Assembly: GCF_006716355.1 (NCBI RefSeq)
Contig: NZ_VFOW01000001.1
Coordinates: 1,674,001-1,738,000 of the forward strand
Direction of reading: 5' to 3'
DNA length: 64,000 nucleotides
DNA from: Stackebrandtia endophytica
GTDB taxonomy: Bacteria; Actinomycetota; Actinomycetes; Mycobacteriales; Micromonosporaceae
Below are positions 44,509 through 53,800 of this stretch, in pieces. Positions within the stretch are counted from its first letter, which is position 1; each line of letters starts with the position of its first letter. The notes under the pieces are model-generated. The model was not told the origin of the DNA. It saw only the letters and a program-made list of their open reading frames with translations, and did not search any database. The position numbers and the translations under genes were made by a program.

Positions 44509-44527
44509 TAAGGTAAGGCAAGCCTAA
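44509..44527 (-). promoter_or_regulatory. IdeR/DtxR iron box of the siderophore importer operon
   Basis: Read on the minus strand, TTAGGCTTGCCTTACCTTA matches the IdeR consensus at 15 of 19 positions. It touches the predicted TTG start, so it probably overlaps the -10 element. Confidence 0.75.
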
Positions 44528-44628
44528 CCAGATGACAAGAGGGCGGGTCCAGAGGTTGAACAGATCACGTCCCGTCGGCAACGGTCGGCAGACATCCCGT
44601 CACCGTCGGCGATGAACCCGCCCCTCGA

Positions 44629-46641
44629 TCACAGCGACACCGCCAACGCGGTCGCCTGATCGATCGCGCGTTTGGCGTCCAGTTCCGCAGCCACGTCGGC
44701 ACCACCGACCAGATAGGTGGGCATGCCCGCCGCGACCAGCCCGGCCTGCAGATCACGGCGCGGTTCCTGACCGGCACACACCACGATGTCGTCGACCTCC
44801 AACGTTCTCGCCTGTTCGGCGACGGACACGTGTAGACCGGCATCGTCGACATGCCGATACTCCACCGCCGACAGCATCGTCACCCCACGGCGCTTCAACG
44901 TGGACCGATGCACCCAGCCGGAGGTCTTCCCCAGCCCCGCACCGAGCCGGGTCTTCTTACGCTGCAACAGGAACACCTCACGGGGCGACGACAGCGGCTC
45001 GGGCTCGACCAGTCCACCAGGGGCCTGCGGTGAGGTACTGACGCCCCAGTCCGCCTGCCAATCGGCCAGTGAGACCTCACCCGGGTGGGTCAGAAACTCC
45101 GCCACGTCGAACCCGATCCCACCGGCTCCGATGATGGCGACCCGGTCACCGACCTCGCGGTCTCCCCGCAGAACCTCCAGGTAGGACAACACCTTGGGAT
45201 GATCGATACCGGGAATCACCGGTGTCCGGGGCGAAACCCCGGTCGCCAGCACGACGCCGTCGAAACCGGCCGACAACAAGCGTTCCTCGGTCACCCGGGT
45301 GTTCACACTGACATCGACGCCGGTGGCCTCCAACCGGTTGCCGAAATACCGAATGGTCTCGGCGAACTCTCCCTTGCCGGGAATCAGTTTGGCCAGGTTG
45401 AACTGGCCGCCGATGACCCCGGCCGATTCGAACAGCTCCACCGAGTGGCCGCGCTCGGCCAACGTGGTCGCCGCAGCCAGGCCTGCCGGGCCACCGCCGA
45501 CGACCGCGAACCGCCGCGCCCGCTTCACGGGTGTCGGCAGGTAGACCGGGTCGGTCTCACGAGCCGCCCGGGGGTTCACCAGACACGTCACGGGGCGGTT
45601 CGCGAAGGCATGGTCCAAACACGCCTGATTACAGGCGATACAGGTGTTGATCTCATCGGCCGCGCCCCGCGCCGCCTTGGCCACGAACTCCGGGTCGGCC
45701 AACAACGGTCGTGCCAACGACACCAGGTCCGCCACCCCCGACTGCAACACCGCCTCGGCCGCCTCGGGCGTGTTGATGCGATTCGAGGCGACCAGCGGAA
45801 TCCCCACGTGAGGGCGCAGCCGCGCGGTGGCCCAGGTGAACGCCGCGCGAGGCACCGAGGTCACGATCGTGGGTACCCGCGATTCGTGCCAGCCGACGCC
45901 CGTGGAGATGACGGAGGCGCCGGCCTCCTCGACACCGCGAGCCAGCTCGATGAGTTCGGCCTCGGTCTGACCCTCCGGCACCAAATCCAACATGGACATG
46001 CGGTAGGAGATGACGAAGTCGTCCCCGACCGCCGCGCGGATGCGCCGCACGATCTCCACCGGCAGACGCATCCGCGCGGCGGCGTCGCCTCCCCAGGCGT
46101 CGGTGCGTCGATTGGTGCGCGCGGCAAGGAACTGGTTGATGAAGTAGCCCTCCGAACCCATCACCTCGACGCCGTCGTAGCCGGCGCGGGCCGCCAACTC
46201 CGCCGCCGTGACGAACGCCCGGATCTGGCGCTCCACCCCGGCAGAGGACAACGCCGACGGTGTGAACGGGCTGATCGGCGACTTCTTCGCCGACGCCGAC
46301 ACCGTCAACGGATGGAAGCCGTACCGACCGGCGTGCAGAAGCTGAAGAAGGATCTTGGCGCCCTCGCCGTGCACCGCGTCGGTGACCTCACGGTGCCGAT
46401 CGGCGGTTCGGGCGCTGGCCATGCGGGCCGCGAACGGCGCCAGCCAACCCCGCCGATTCGGCGCGTAACCCCCGGTGACGATCAATCCGACTCCGCCGCG
46501 CGCCCGTTCGGCGAAGTAGGCGGCCAGTTTTCCGATGTCGCGGAGCCGATCCTCCAGGCCGGTGTGCATGGAGCCCATCACCACCCGGTTGCGCAACCGG
46601 GTGGAACCCAGGTCGAGCGGGCTCATCAGCTTGGCGGTCAT
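44629..46641 (-). CDS. fadH: NADPH-dependent 2,4-dienoyl-CoA reductase family (FadH-like) flavoenzyme
   Basis: The product is 670 aa. An old-yellow-enzyme TIM barrel (about 1-325; HAGRYG, GVEVMGSEGYFINQF) binds FMN, a Cys cluster CIACNQACLDHAF (about 332-345) binds 4Fe-4S, and FAD/NAD(P) Rossmann domains follow (FAVVGGGPAGLAAATTLAERG). The architecture fits dienoyl-CoA reductase of unsaturated fatty-acid oxidation, but close relatives act on enones or trimethylamine, so the substrate is inferred. It is a single-gene unit. Confidence 0.88.
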   Translation of the reverse strand: MTAKLMSPLDLGSTRLRNRVVMGSMHTGLEDRLRDIGKLAAYFAERARGGVGLIVTGGYAPNRRGWLAPFAARMASARTADRHREVTDAVHGEGAKILLQLLHAGRYGFHPLTVSASAKKSPISPFTPSALSSAGVERQIRAFVTAAELAARAGYDGVEVMGSEGYFINQFLAARTNRRTDAWGGDAAARMRLPVEIVRRIRAAVGDDFVISYRMSMLDLVPEGQTEAELIELARGVEEAGASVISTGVGWHESRVPTIVTSVPRAAFTWATARLRPHVGIPLVASNRINTPEAAEAVLQSGVADLVSLARPLLADPEFVAKAARGAADEINTCIACNQACLDHAFANRPVTCLVNPRAARETDPVYLPTPVKRARRFAVVGGGPAGLAAATTLAERGHSVELFESAGVIGGQFNLAKLIPGKGEFAETIRYFGNRLEATGVDVSVNTRVTEERLLSAGFDGVVLATGVSPRTPVIPGIDHPKVLSYLEVLRGDREVGDRVAIIGAGGIGFDVAEFLTHPGEVSLADWQADWGVSTSPQAPGGLVEPEPLSSPREVFLLQRKKTRLGAGLGKTSGWVHRSTLKRRGVTMLSAVEYRHVDDAGLHVSVAEQARTLEVDDIVVCAGQEPRRDLQAGLVAAGMPTYLVGGADVAAELDAKRAIDQATALAVSL

Positions 46642-46752
46642 CGGTGCACCCTTCGTTGGGGAACCCCGATATTACTATTGAGTAACTTCACCGGACAGGC
46701 CATGAGCTGAGTAACTTCGACGGATTGCCGAAGGCCGACTCGGGTCTCCCCC

Positions 46753-47715
46753 TCAGTCGGCGAACACCTCATCGAGGCTGTTGGCCTTCAGCGTCCGGTC
46801 GGTCCAGACTTGGAGCTGTTCGGACTCCCCACACGACATGACTCGGGCACGCACCGCCTCGGACACTTCGAAGCCGCGCTGCCCCATAATGTGCAGCAGC
46901 AGTCCGGCTTCACCTTGGAGCCGGCCCTGTTCCAGGCCCTGTTCCAAGCCCTGTTCCAAGCCCTGTTCCAAGCCCTGTTCCAAGCCTTTCGCCATACCCT
47001 TTTCCATACCCCGGGCGGTGAAGCGGGTCTCCAGGCGGGCGAACACATCCTGGTAGGCGTGAGTTCCAGCGGTCATCAAGTCCTCCAAGAATTCCCTGTG
47101 ATCATCGGGAAGAATCTCGATCAGGCATCCAGCATACTTTTCAGCTTGTTCTTCAGCGATGTTCGCCAGGAGTTCCGAGACGTTGCGCAGCGACTCCCTC
47201 GCGTGCGGCCCTCCCGAATGCAGAAGCGCGGCGAACACCGCCAGGTCCACACGACTTCGGTAATACTCCCGGTCCGTCACCGGCGGCATGCTCATCGGCG
47301 AAATGACATGCGGAGTGATGACGCTGCCCGGGCCGAGGTGAATTGCGTTCACCTTCATCGCCTCGGTTTGGCTTTCGCAGAAGACCAACAAAATCGTCGG
47401 CGCCCGATGCCGGGCCCACACGGACGCGACGTATCTGACCCACGCACCTAGTTTTGACTCGACCTTTCTGCGCTGGACTTCCAACACCACCGCGACCTTG
47501 ACGGTGTCACCATCCTTCAGCAACGGCACGCTGTCGGCGGTCAGTTCAGCCGGGATGTTCTCAGTACATCGCTCTGACGAAAAATCCACCTCGAATGGAT
47601 TTGTCAAATCCACATCGACGCGAAGCTCCCTCATCACCGTGGGAAGAAGGTCTGGAAACCGACGGAAAAGATCGAGAGGTGCTTCGTGTTCTTTTGTAAC
47701 CACGACAAGGATCAC
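46753..47715 (-). CDS. Rpn-like putative nuclease/transposase-family protein with EQG repeats
   Basis: The product is 320 aa. Features typical of the actinobacterial Rpn/PD-(D/E)XK-like family are VAVVLEVQRRKVESKLGAWVRYVASVWAR (likely nuclease core E-x-Q-xx-K) and a C-terminal region with GMEKGMAKG and tandem GLEQ repeats (about 245-264), then RLQGEAGLLLHIMGQRG. Rpn relatives have DNA endonuclease activity and are often mobile-element associated. The upstream flank is AT-richer, suggesting transfer. Confidence 0.78.
   Translation of the reverse strand: MILVVVTKEHEAPLDLFRRFPDLLPTVMRELRVDVDLTNPFEVDFSSERCTENIPAELTADSVPLLKDGDTVKVAVVLEVQRRKVESKLGAWVRYVASVWARHRAPTILLVFCESQTEAMKVNAIHLGPGSVITPHVISPMSMPPVTDREYYRSRVDLAVFAALLHSGGPHARESLRNVSELLANIAEEQAEKYAGCLIEILPDDHREFLEDLMTAGTHAYQDVFARLETRFTARGMEKGMAKGLEQGLEQGLEQGLEQGLEQGRLQGEAGLLLHIMGQRGFEVSEAVRARVMSCGESEQLQVWTDRTLKANSLDEVFAD
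46925..46984. repeat. Five tandem 12-bp repeats inside the Rpn-like gene
   Basis: Five copies of CCCTGTTCCAAG (first copy with one change) run head to tail and encode GLEQ repeats on the minus strand. Copy number is likely to vary by slippage in steps of four residues without frameshift. Confidence 0.9.
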
Positions 47716-48094
47716 CTTTGTGTTCGGAATTACCGATTCGATCTCAGGTTACACATATCAGCGAAATCGTCACCCAACCGCCCACCGCATATATAAACCG
47801 GCCAATTTCTCGGATGCGCAATCAACGCATGATTATCGATGAATTACCCAATGGCACATTTGCATGAAACAACGGATGCACCGCAATCTCGACATGCCTC
47901 TACGAACCCGTCACCGAACGCCGGAACCCCTGTGGCACAACGAAAGTCTCATCTGCGGTCTCCTCCACCGGAAAGAAACAAACCACTCTGGACAATCCCA
48001 ATTCCAGGCAATCGCAACCCCAGATAGTCACCCCGACGAATCATCAAATGTGCACATGCAAAAAATCGTCAATCACAATGGAGTAACCAAGTCA
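47716..48094. other. AT-richer intergenic region
   Basis: About 380 bp between the Rpn-like gene and a VOC gene, visibly lower in G+C than the rest of the window. It should contain the Rpn-like promoter at its left end. I see no credible gene, IS end or attachment-site duplication, though composition suggests foreign DNA. Confidence 0.5.
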
Positions 48095-48502
48095 TTACGC
48101 AGCAATACCGAACTGCCAGGCATGGCCGTCCAGATCGGTGACGACGGCGGAGTATCCCCATGGCTGCTCACCCGGTTCCGCCACTATTTCACCGCCGGCG
48201 GCACGCACCCGGTCGACCAATTCGATCAACTGTTGTTCATCGGCGACGGCCAGTCCCAGCAGGCACTCGGCGACACCGGTCGTGGCCACCTCCCGGCCCG
48301 GCTGCACCCAGCCGAATCCTCCGGCGGGGATCAGCATCAGGGAGGTCTTGTCGTTGAGTCGAAACTGCAGTGGCTCCGGCACCCCGTCCTCCGCCGGTTC
48401 ACCGATCAGTTCGAATCCGAACACATCGCGATAGAACCCCATTGATCGCCGACGGTCTTCGATCGGCAAACTGATCAGAACTCGATCGGTGATTCCCGAC
48501 AT
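48095..48502 (-). CDS. VOC (glyoxalase) family protein
   Basis: The product is 135 aa. RVLISLPIEDRRRSMGFYRDVFGFEL opens the first unit; WGYSAVVTDLDGHAWQFGI closes the second. ATG 48502 has GAGGGGG 6 nt upstream; the frame is open to 48625, without support. It lies 130 bp downstream of the APS-kinase gene on the same strand. Function beyond fold is unknown. Confidence 0.87.
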   Translation of the reverse strand: MSGITDRVLISLPIEDRRRSMGFYRDVFGFELIGEPAEDGVPEPLQFRLNDKTSLMLIPAGGFGWVQPGREVATTGVAECLLGLAVADEQQLIELVDRVRAAGGEIVAEPGEQPWGYSAVVTDLDGHAWQFGIAA

Positions 48503-48632
48503 GGCGGCCCCCTCGTTGGTCGGAACGCGAACGACGGTCGACTCGTTCACCACGAGACGACGTCGCACACTGTAGAGGAGGGCACCGACATCGCCGCTCG
48601 ACAACGAGGGATCCGGTGCCGCCACCGCCCGC

Positions 48633-50174
48633 TCAGCGTGCCCCGGTCAGCCCCAATCCGGTGGTTTCCAACCAGCCGCCCTCGGTGAGATAGTCCAGTA
48701 CCTCGGCGACCGCGTCGTCCACCGACATCTGTGCGGTGTCGAGGATCAGCTCCGCGTCGGCAGGTGCCTCATAGGGGGCCGAGATTCCGGTGAAGGCCTC
48801 GATCTGACCGGCTCTCGCCTTGGCGTACAGGCCTTTGCGGTCCCGTTCCTCGCAGACCTCCAACGGCGTCGCCACGTGCACCAGAATGAAGTCGCCGCCG
48901 GCCTCGGCCGCCATCCGTCTCGCCTCGGCGCGTCCATCGGCGTAGGGCGCGATGGGGCAGCAGATCGCGACACCGTGGTGGTGGGCCACCTCGGCGGCGA
49001 CGAATCCGATGCGACGGATGTTGAGCGCCCGATCCTCCGGCGAGAATCCGAGCTTGGCCGACAGCAGTCGCCGCACCACGTCGCCGTCGAACAGACTGAC
49101 GGTGCGCTCCCCCGACTCCAATAGCGAGTCGTAGAGTCCCCGCGCGATCGTCGACTTGCCGGAACCGGACAGCCCGGTGAGGAAGACGACGACGCCGCGC
49201 TTTCGGCGAGGCGGTCGTGCCTTGCGCAGTTCGGCGGCCACCGCAGGCGGAGTGTGCCAGTCGGGCAACCCGAATCCACGGTCGAGCATGTCGTAGATCT
49301 CGGCCGACGTCATGGGCTGGCGACGGAACGGCGGTTCGACCTCGTCGGCGGCGCGCCACTGTCCATCACGGACGTCGTAACACAACTGGCGGGGCAACAT
49401 GATCCGAACTCCGGAGCCACCGGCGAACCCGCGTCCCATCGACAGCAGGTGAGTGGCCCCGTAGGCGGCGGCCACTCGCGCGGTGAGCAATCCGTCGCGC
49501 ACCTCGTCACCCCGGTATGAGAGCGGGACGGCGACGATGGTCGCCTGTGGAAGGCGGTCTCTGGCGGCCAGAATCGACCGCACCAACGCTGCGGGTGGCA
49601 GCCCATCGGGTCCCAGCCCAGCGACCGGCACCAGGATCAGCACGTGTGCGTTCAGAGTATGGGCGGCACGGTGGATCTCGGCCAACTGCGGCCGATGCAG
49701 CGGGCGGTCGGCCACCACACCGAGCACCCGTGACGTGGTCAGTGTCTGGCGAGTCTGCGCCGGTGTGGCCCGCAATCGACGAAACGGTCCGTGGAGGACC
49801 TCTCCGATGCGGCGTACCTCGCCGGCGACCCGGACACCACCACCGGCTACCGGTGACAGTTCCACGGCTTCGACGGCGGCCACCGGCGCGCCCTCGGGGT
49901 CGGTGAGCACCAGGACTCGACCGCGCGGAGACCCGGTGTCCAGTTTGGCCGCGACCGCCTCGGGCACCTCAAGGGTGATCGGGCTGGGCCAAGCGGTGCC
50001 GTCGGGCAGTGTTCCGGTCGCCGCGACGGCGGCGACCTCCGTCCGGTTCATGAACCGGCTCAACGGAACGTACGCCCCCGACAGCAGCAGTTCGAGATCT
50101 GCCAATTCATGCGGCCGGGGTGTGTAAGCAGGTGCGTCGGCCAGCACCTCATCCGGCAGTACCCAGTCGGACAC
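48633..50174 (-). CDS. cysC: APS kinase fused to degenerate ATP-sulfurylase domain
   Basis: The product is 513 aa. Residues about 1-320 follow the ATP-sulfurylase layout (PUA-like, then catalytic domain) but lack its active site: the QxRNPxHRxH region reads ADRPLHRPQ and the GRDHAG loop reads GRGFAGG. Residues about 330-500 are an intact APS kinase: GLSGSGKST (P-loop), FDGDVVRRLL, IAPYADGR. It phosphorylates adenylylsulfate to PAPS; ATP sulfurylase must come from elsewhere. GTG 50174 gives the best spacing from GGGGAG; GTG 50177 is adjacent. It is divergent from ppc. Confidence 0.88.
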   Translation of the reverse strand: MSDWVLPDEVLADAPAYTPRPHELADLELLLSGAYVPLSRFMNRTEVAAVAATGTLPDGTAWPSPITLEVPEAVAAKLDTGSPRGRVLVLTDPEGAPVAAVEAVELSPVAGGGVRVAGEVRRIGEVLHGPFRRLRATPAQTRQTLTTSRVLGVVADRPLHRPQLAEIHRAAHTLNAHVLILVPVAGLGPDGLPPAALVRSILAARDRLPQATIVAVPLSYRGDEVRDGLLTARVAAAYGATHLLSMGRGFAGGSGVRIMLPRQLCYDVRDGQWRAADEVEPPFRRQPMTSAEIYDMLDRGFGLPDWHTPPAVAAELRKARPPRRKRGVVVFLTGLSGSGKSTIARGLYDSLLESGERTVSLFDGDVVRRLLSAKLGFSPEDRALNIRRIGFVAAEVAHHHGVAICCPIAPYADGRAEARRMAAEAGGDFILVHVATPLEVCEERDRKGLYAKARAGQIEAFTGISAPYEAPADAELILDTAQMSVDDAVAEVLDYLTEGGWLETTGLGLTGAR

Positions 50175-50462
50175 CACGCCACTCCCCTTCCATGCCGCGA
50201 TTCGCGAGAACAGTTTCGCAGGCCGACGTCGAGTTGGCTACTCCGGCCGGGCCTTCACCTCCGCCCGGTCGTTCCGAACGGAATCCCGCGACGTCACGGC
50301 GGTGAGGTCGCAGTGGGGTCAAGTTAACCACCGACTGTGGTGTCCGTCGCTCTCGAGAGTGCGACCGCGATCACTCACCGCGCCTATGGACGGCCCGAAT
50401 CCTCTAGGCTCTGGCCTGGACAACGCGGTCCGCCAAGCCTCTTGCTCATCAGGAGTGACGCC

Positions 50463-53222
50463 ATGGACGCACAGCCCACACAGCCCGACCAGCACTCGAA
50501 CGAGACCGTGGACGCCGCGTTGCGTGCCGATATCCGTCGGATAGGCACGTTGCTCGGGGATGGATTGGTCCGCCAGGAGGGACCTCGCCTACTGCAATTG
50601 GTGGAGGAGGTACGTCAAGCCGTCCGCGACGACAACGACACCGCCGCGGCGCGTCTGGCCGGGCTGGACGTCGGGGTCGGCATGAATCTGGCCCGCGCCT
50701 TCTCCCTCTACTTTCACCTGGCCAACATCACCGAGCAGGTGCACCGCGCCCGGGATCTGCGGCGGCGCCGCGCCACGCAGGGGGGATGGCTGGACGAGGC
50801 CGCCGAGGAGATCAAGGCCGAGGGCATCACCGGCGAGGCGGTGGCCCGCGCGGCGAAGCGCCTGGCGATCCGACCGGTCTTCACCGCGCACCCCACCGAG
50901 GCGGCCCGGCGGTCGATCCTGACGAAGTTGCGTCAGATAGCCGACATTCTGGATCAGGAGGCCGCCGAGAGGGCGCTGGCGGGCGACGTCGACACCGCCG
51001 TCACCGACCAACGGTTGTCGGAGTTGATCGACCTGCTGTGGCAGACCGACGAGGTTCGGGTGGTCCGCCCCGATCCGGCCGACGAGGCCCGCAACGCCGT
51101 CTACTACTTGACCGACCTGTACGCCGACGCCGCACCGAGGGTGTTGGCCGATCTGTCGCGCACCCTGACCGAGTTGGGCGCCGAACCCGAGCTCGGCGAC
51201 GCACCGCTGCGGTTCGGGACCTGGATCGGCGGTGACCGGGACGGAAACCCGTTCGTCACCCCGGAGGTCACTCAGACGGTGTTGACGTTGCAGCACGAGC
51301 ACGGGATCCGCGCCGCCGAACAGGCGCTGGACGCGTTGATCTCGGAGCTGTCGATCTCGCAGCGGCTGCGCCCGGCCGGCGACGCGTTCATGTCGGGCCT
51401 GGCCGCAGACCTCGCGGCGCTTCCGGAGTTGCCGCAGCGGTTCCGTCGAGTCAACGCCGAGGAGCCGTACCGTCTCAAGGCCAGGTGTATGAAGGCGAAG
51501 CTGGCGGCCACCCGCGCCCGTCACGCCGTCGGCGCGCCGCATCAACCCGGCCGCGATTACGCCGACGGTACCGAGCTGTTGGCCGATCTGACCGCGATCC
51601 ACGACGCGCTCGACGACTCGACGGGTCGGTTGTCGGCGCGGGGAAAGGTCGCCGACGCGATGCGCACCGTCGCCGCGTTCGGTCTTCATCTGGCCACCAT
51701 GGACGTTCGGGAGCACGCGGCGGCCCATCACGCGGCGCTGGCGCAGCTGTTCAACCGGCTGGAAACCGGTCAGCCCGACTACGACAGCCTGTCTCGCGAC
51801 GAACGGCTGGCCCTGCTGTCGGCCGAGTTGGAGTCGCGGCGGCCGCTGGCACCACGGGACGTGGTCCTGTCGGATGCGGCGGCCAAGACGATGGGCGTCT
51901 TCGACGCCATCGCCACGGCGCAGCGCCGCTTCGGGGGTGCGGTCGTCGAGTCGTACATCATCTCGATGACGCAGGGGCCCGACGACGTGTTGGCGGCGGT
52001 GTTGCTGGCCCGGGAGGCGGGGCTGATCGACACCTCGGTCAACCGCGCCGACATCGGTTTCGTTCCGCTGCTGGAGGGCGTGCCGGAGCTGGAGGCCGGT
52101 CGGCACACATTGGACACGCTGCTCAGCATCCCCGCCTACCGCCGCATCGTCGCCGCGCGCGGGGACGTGCAGGAGGTCATGCTGGGATACTCCGATTCCA
52201 ATAAGGAATCGGGGATCGCCGCCAGTCAGTGGTCGATCCAGTCGGCACAACGGGAGCTTCGCGACATCGCGGCGCGACACGGGGTCCGGTTGCGGCTGTT
52301 CCACGGTCGCGGCGGCACGGTGGGGCGAGGCGGCGGCCCGACCCATGAGGCGATTCTGGCCCAACCCTCCGGCACATTGGACGGTTCGATCAAGGTCACC
52401 GAGCAGGGCGAGGTGTTGTCCGACAAGTACACCCTGCCCGCGCTGGCCCGGGAGAACCTCGAACTGACGGTCGCGGCGGTGTTGAAGGCGACCCTGCTGC
52501 ACGCCAAACCCCGCCACTCCGCCCCGGTTCTGGACGCCTGGTACGAGACGATGCGTCAGGTCAGTGACTCCGGCCGGATCGCGTATCGAGATCTGGTGAG
52601 CGATCCCGGTCTGCCCAAGTACTTCTGGGCGGTGTCACCGACGGAACTGTTGGGGGCGTTGAACATCGGCTCCCGTCCGGCGAAGCGACCCAATGCCGAC
52701 GCGGGCCTGGACGGCCTTCGTGCCATCCCCTGGGTGTTCGGATGGACGCAGTCACGACAGATCGTGCCCGGCTGGTTCGGAGTGGGCTCGGGACTGGCGG
52801 CGGCCCAACAGAACTTCGGCACCGACGTCCTGGCCGAAATGTATGAGAAGTGGCATTTCTTCCGCACTTTCGTGTCCAATGTCGAAATGACCCTGGCGAA
52901 GACCGATATGGACATAGCTGCAAGGTATGTGCACACACTGGTTCCGCGCGAACTGCACCCGATCTTTGAGACGATCCGCACCGAATACCAGTCGACCGTG
53001 TCCCAGGTGACGGCGTTGACCGGTGAGAACGAGCTGCTGGCGGGCAATCCGCAGTTGGCCAGAACGCTCCGGGTCCGTGATCGTTATCTTGCTCCGCTGC
53101 ATCATCTTCAGATAGCACTGTTGAAACGCCACCGTGAATCCGATGTAGATGATCCGGAGTTGACTCGGGCATTGTTGACCACGGTCAACGGAATCGCGGC
53201 GGGAATGCGCAATACCGGATGA
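50463..53222 (+). CDS. ppc: Phosphoenolpyruvate carboxylase
   Basis: The product is 919 aa, the expected length. It carboxylates PEP to oxaloacetate, replenishing the TCA cycle. Catalytic motifs are VFTAHPTEAARRS (essential His), GYSDSNKESG, and FHGRGGTVGRGGGP, with QNTG-like C-terminus (GMRNTG). ATG 50463 has AGGAG upstream and begins MDAQPTQ; the frame is open back to 50337. The next gene starts inside its stop (ATGA at 53219). Confidence 0.97.
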   Translation: MDAQPTQPDQHSNETVDAALRADIRRIGTLLGDGLVRQEGPRLLQLVEEVRQAVRDDNDTAAARLAGLDVGVGMNLARAFSLYFHLANITEQVHRARDLRRRRATQGGWLDEAAEEIKAEGITGEAVARAAKRLAIRPVFTAHPTEAARRSILTKLRQIADILDQEAAERALAGDVDTAVTDQRLSELIDLLWQTDEVRVVRPDPADEARNAVYYLTDLYADAAPRVLADLSRTLTELGAEPELGDAPLRFGTWIGGDRDGNPFVTPEVTQTVLTLQHEHGIRAAEQALDALISELSISQRLRPAGDAFMSGLAADLAALPELPQRFRRVNAEEPYRLKARCMKAKLAATRARHAVGAPHQPGRDYADGTELLADLTAIHDALDDSTGRLSARGKVADAMRTVAAFGLHLATMDVREHAAAHHAALAQLFNRLETGQPDYDSLSRDERLALLSAELESRRPLAPRDVVLSDAAAKTMGVFDAIATAQRRFGGAVVESYIISMTQGPDDVLAAVLLAREAGLIDTSVNRADIGFVPLLEGVPELEAGRHTLDTLLSIPAYRRIVAARGDVQEVMLGYSDSNKESGIAASQWSIQSAQRELRDIAARHGVRLRLFHGRGGTVGRGGGPTHEAILAQPSGTLDGSIKVTEQGEVLSDKYTLPALARENLELTVAAVLKATLLHAKPRHSAPVLDAWYETMRQVSDSGRIAYRDLVSDPGLPKYFWAVSPTELLGALNIGSRPAKRPNADAGLDGLRAIPWVFGWTQSRQIVPGWFGVGSGLAAAQQNFGTDVLAEMYEKWHFFRTFVSNVEMTLAKTDMDIAARYVHTLVPRELHPIFETIRTEYQSTVSQVTALTGENELLAGNPQLARTLRVRDRYLAPLHHLQIALLKRHRESDVDDPELTRALLTTVNGIAAGMRNTG

Positions 53223-53800
53223 CCCGGCTGGTCTGGTACGTCAGCTACGGATCGAATATGGCGTCCGAACGTTTCGACTGCTATCTGCACGGCGGCATCC
53301 CCTCCGGCGGCAGGTGGCGGTACCCGGGCTGCCGCGATCCGCAGCCGGCTCGCGCCGATCGGGCGGTGTTCGTCGACGGCGCGATCTACTTCGCCGGGGA
53401 CTCGCCGACCTGGGGCGGTGGCATGGCGTTCCTGGACACCGGGGCACCCGGCCGCACACCGGCCCGCGCGTGGCAGGTCACGGTGGAGCAGTTCGCCGAC
53501 GTCTGCGCCCAAGAGATGCGACACGACCCCGGAAGCGTCGAGGTGCCCCTGGACCGGTTGACCACGACGGGTCGACACCGGCTGGGATCGGGCCGTTACG
53601 AGACCCTGGTCCACCTCGGTGATCTCGACGGACTGCCCATGATCACCTTCACCTCACCGAATCGGGTGCGACCACCCAATCCACCGTCCCCGCAGTATCT
53701 GGCGATGATCGTGGCCGGGCTGGGCGAAACCCACGGCTGGAGCCCCGAGCAGACCCGTCGACACCTGCGTGACGCCGGGGAGGGATTACCGGAAGGTCAA
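53219..53800 (+). CDS. GGCT-fold protein (YGSN motif), 3' end unresolved
   Basis: About 190 residues look like a real protein: WYVSYGSNMASERF contains the YGSN motif of the gamma-glutamylcyclotransferase fold, then YFAGDSPTWGGGMAFLD and AQEMRHDPG; actinobacterial homologues of about 200-230 aa are sometimes labelled histone deacetylase without good reason. Start overlaps the ppc stop. The frame does not stop where the family ends; it stays open to 54808, fully antisense to a lipoprotein gene. The later part reads like a shadow, so I end the feature at about 53800. Confidence 0.68.

Noticed and set aside
46925-46984. CRISPR array
   Set aside because: The repeats are 12 bp, contiguous without spacers, and lie inside a coding frame.
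47839-48027. Short plus-strand open frame in the AT-richer gap
   Set aside because: No ribosome-binding site, low-complexity Pro/Asn-rich translation and no codon bias typical of the genome.
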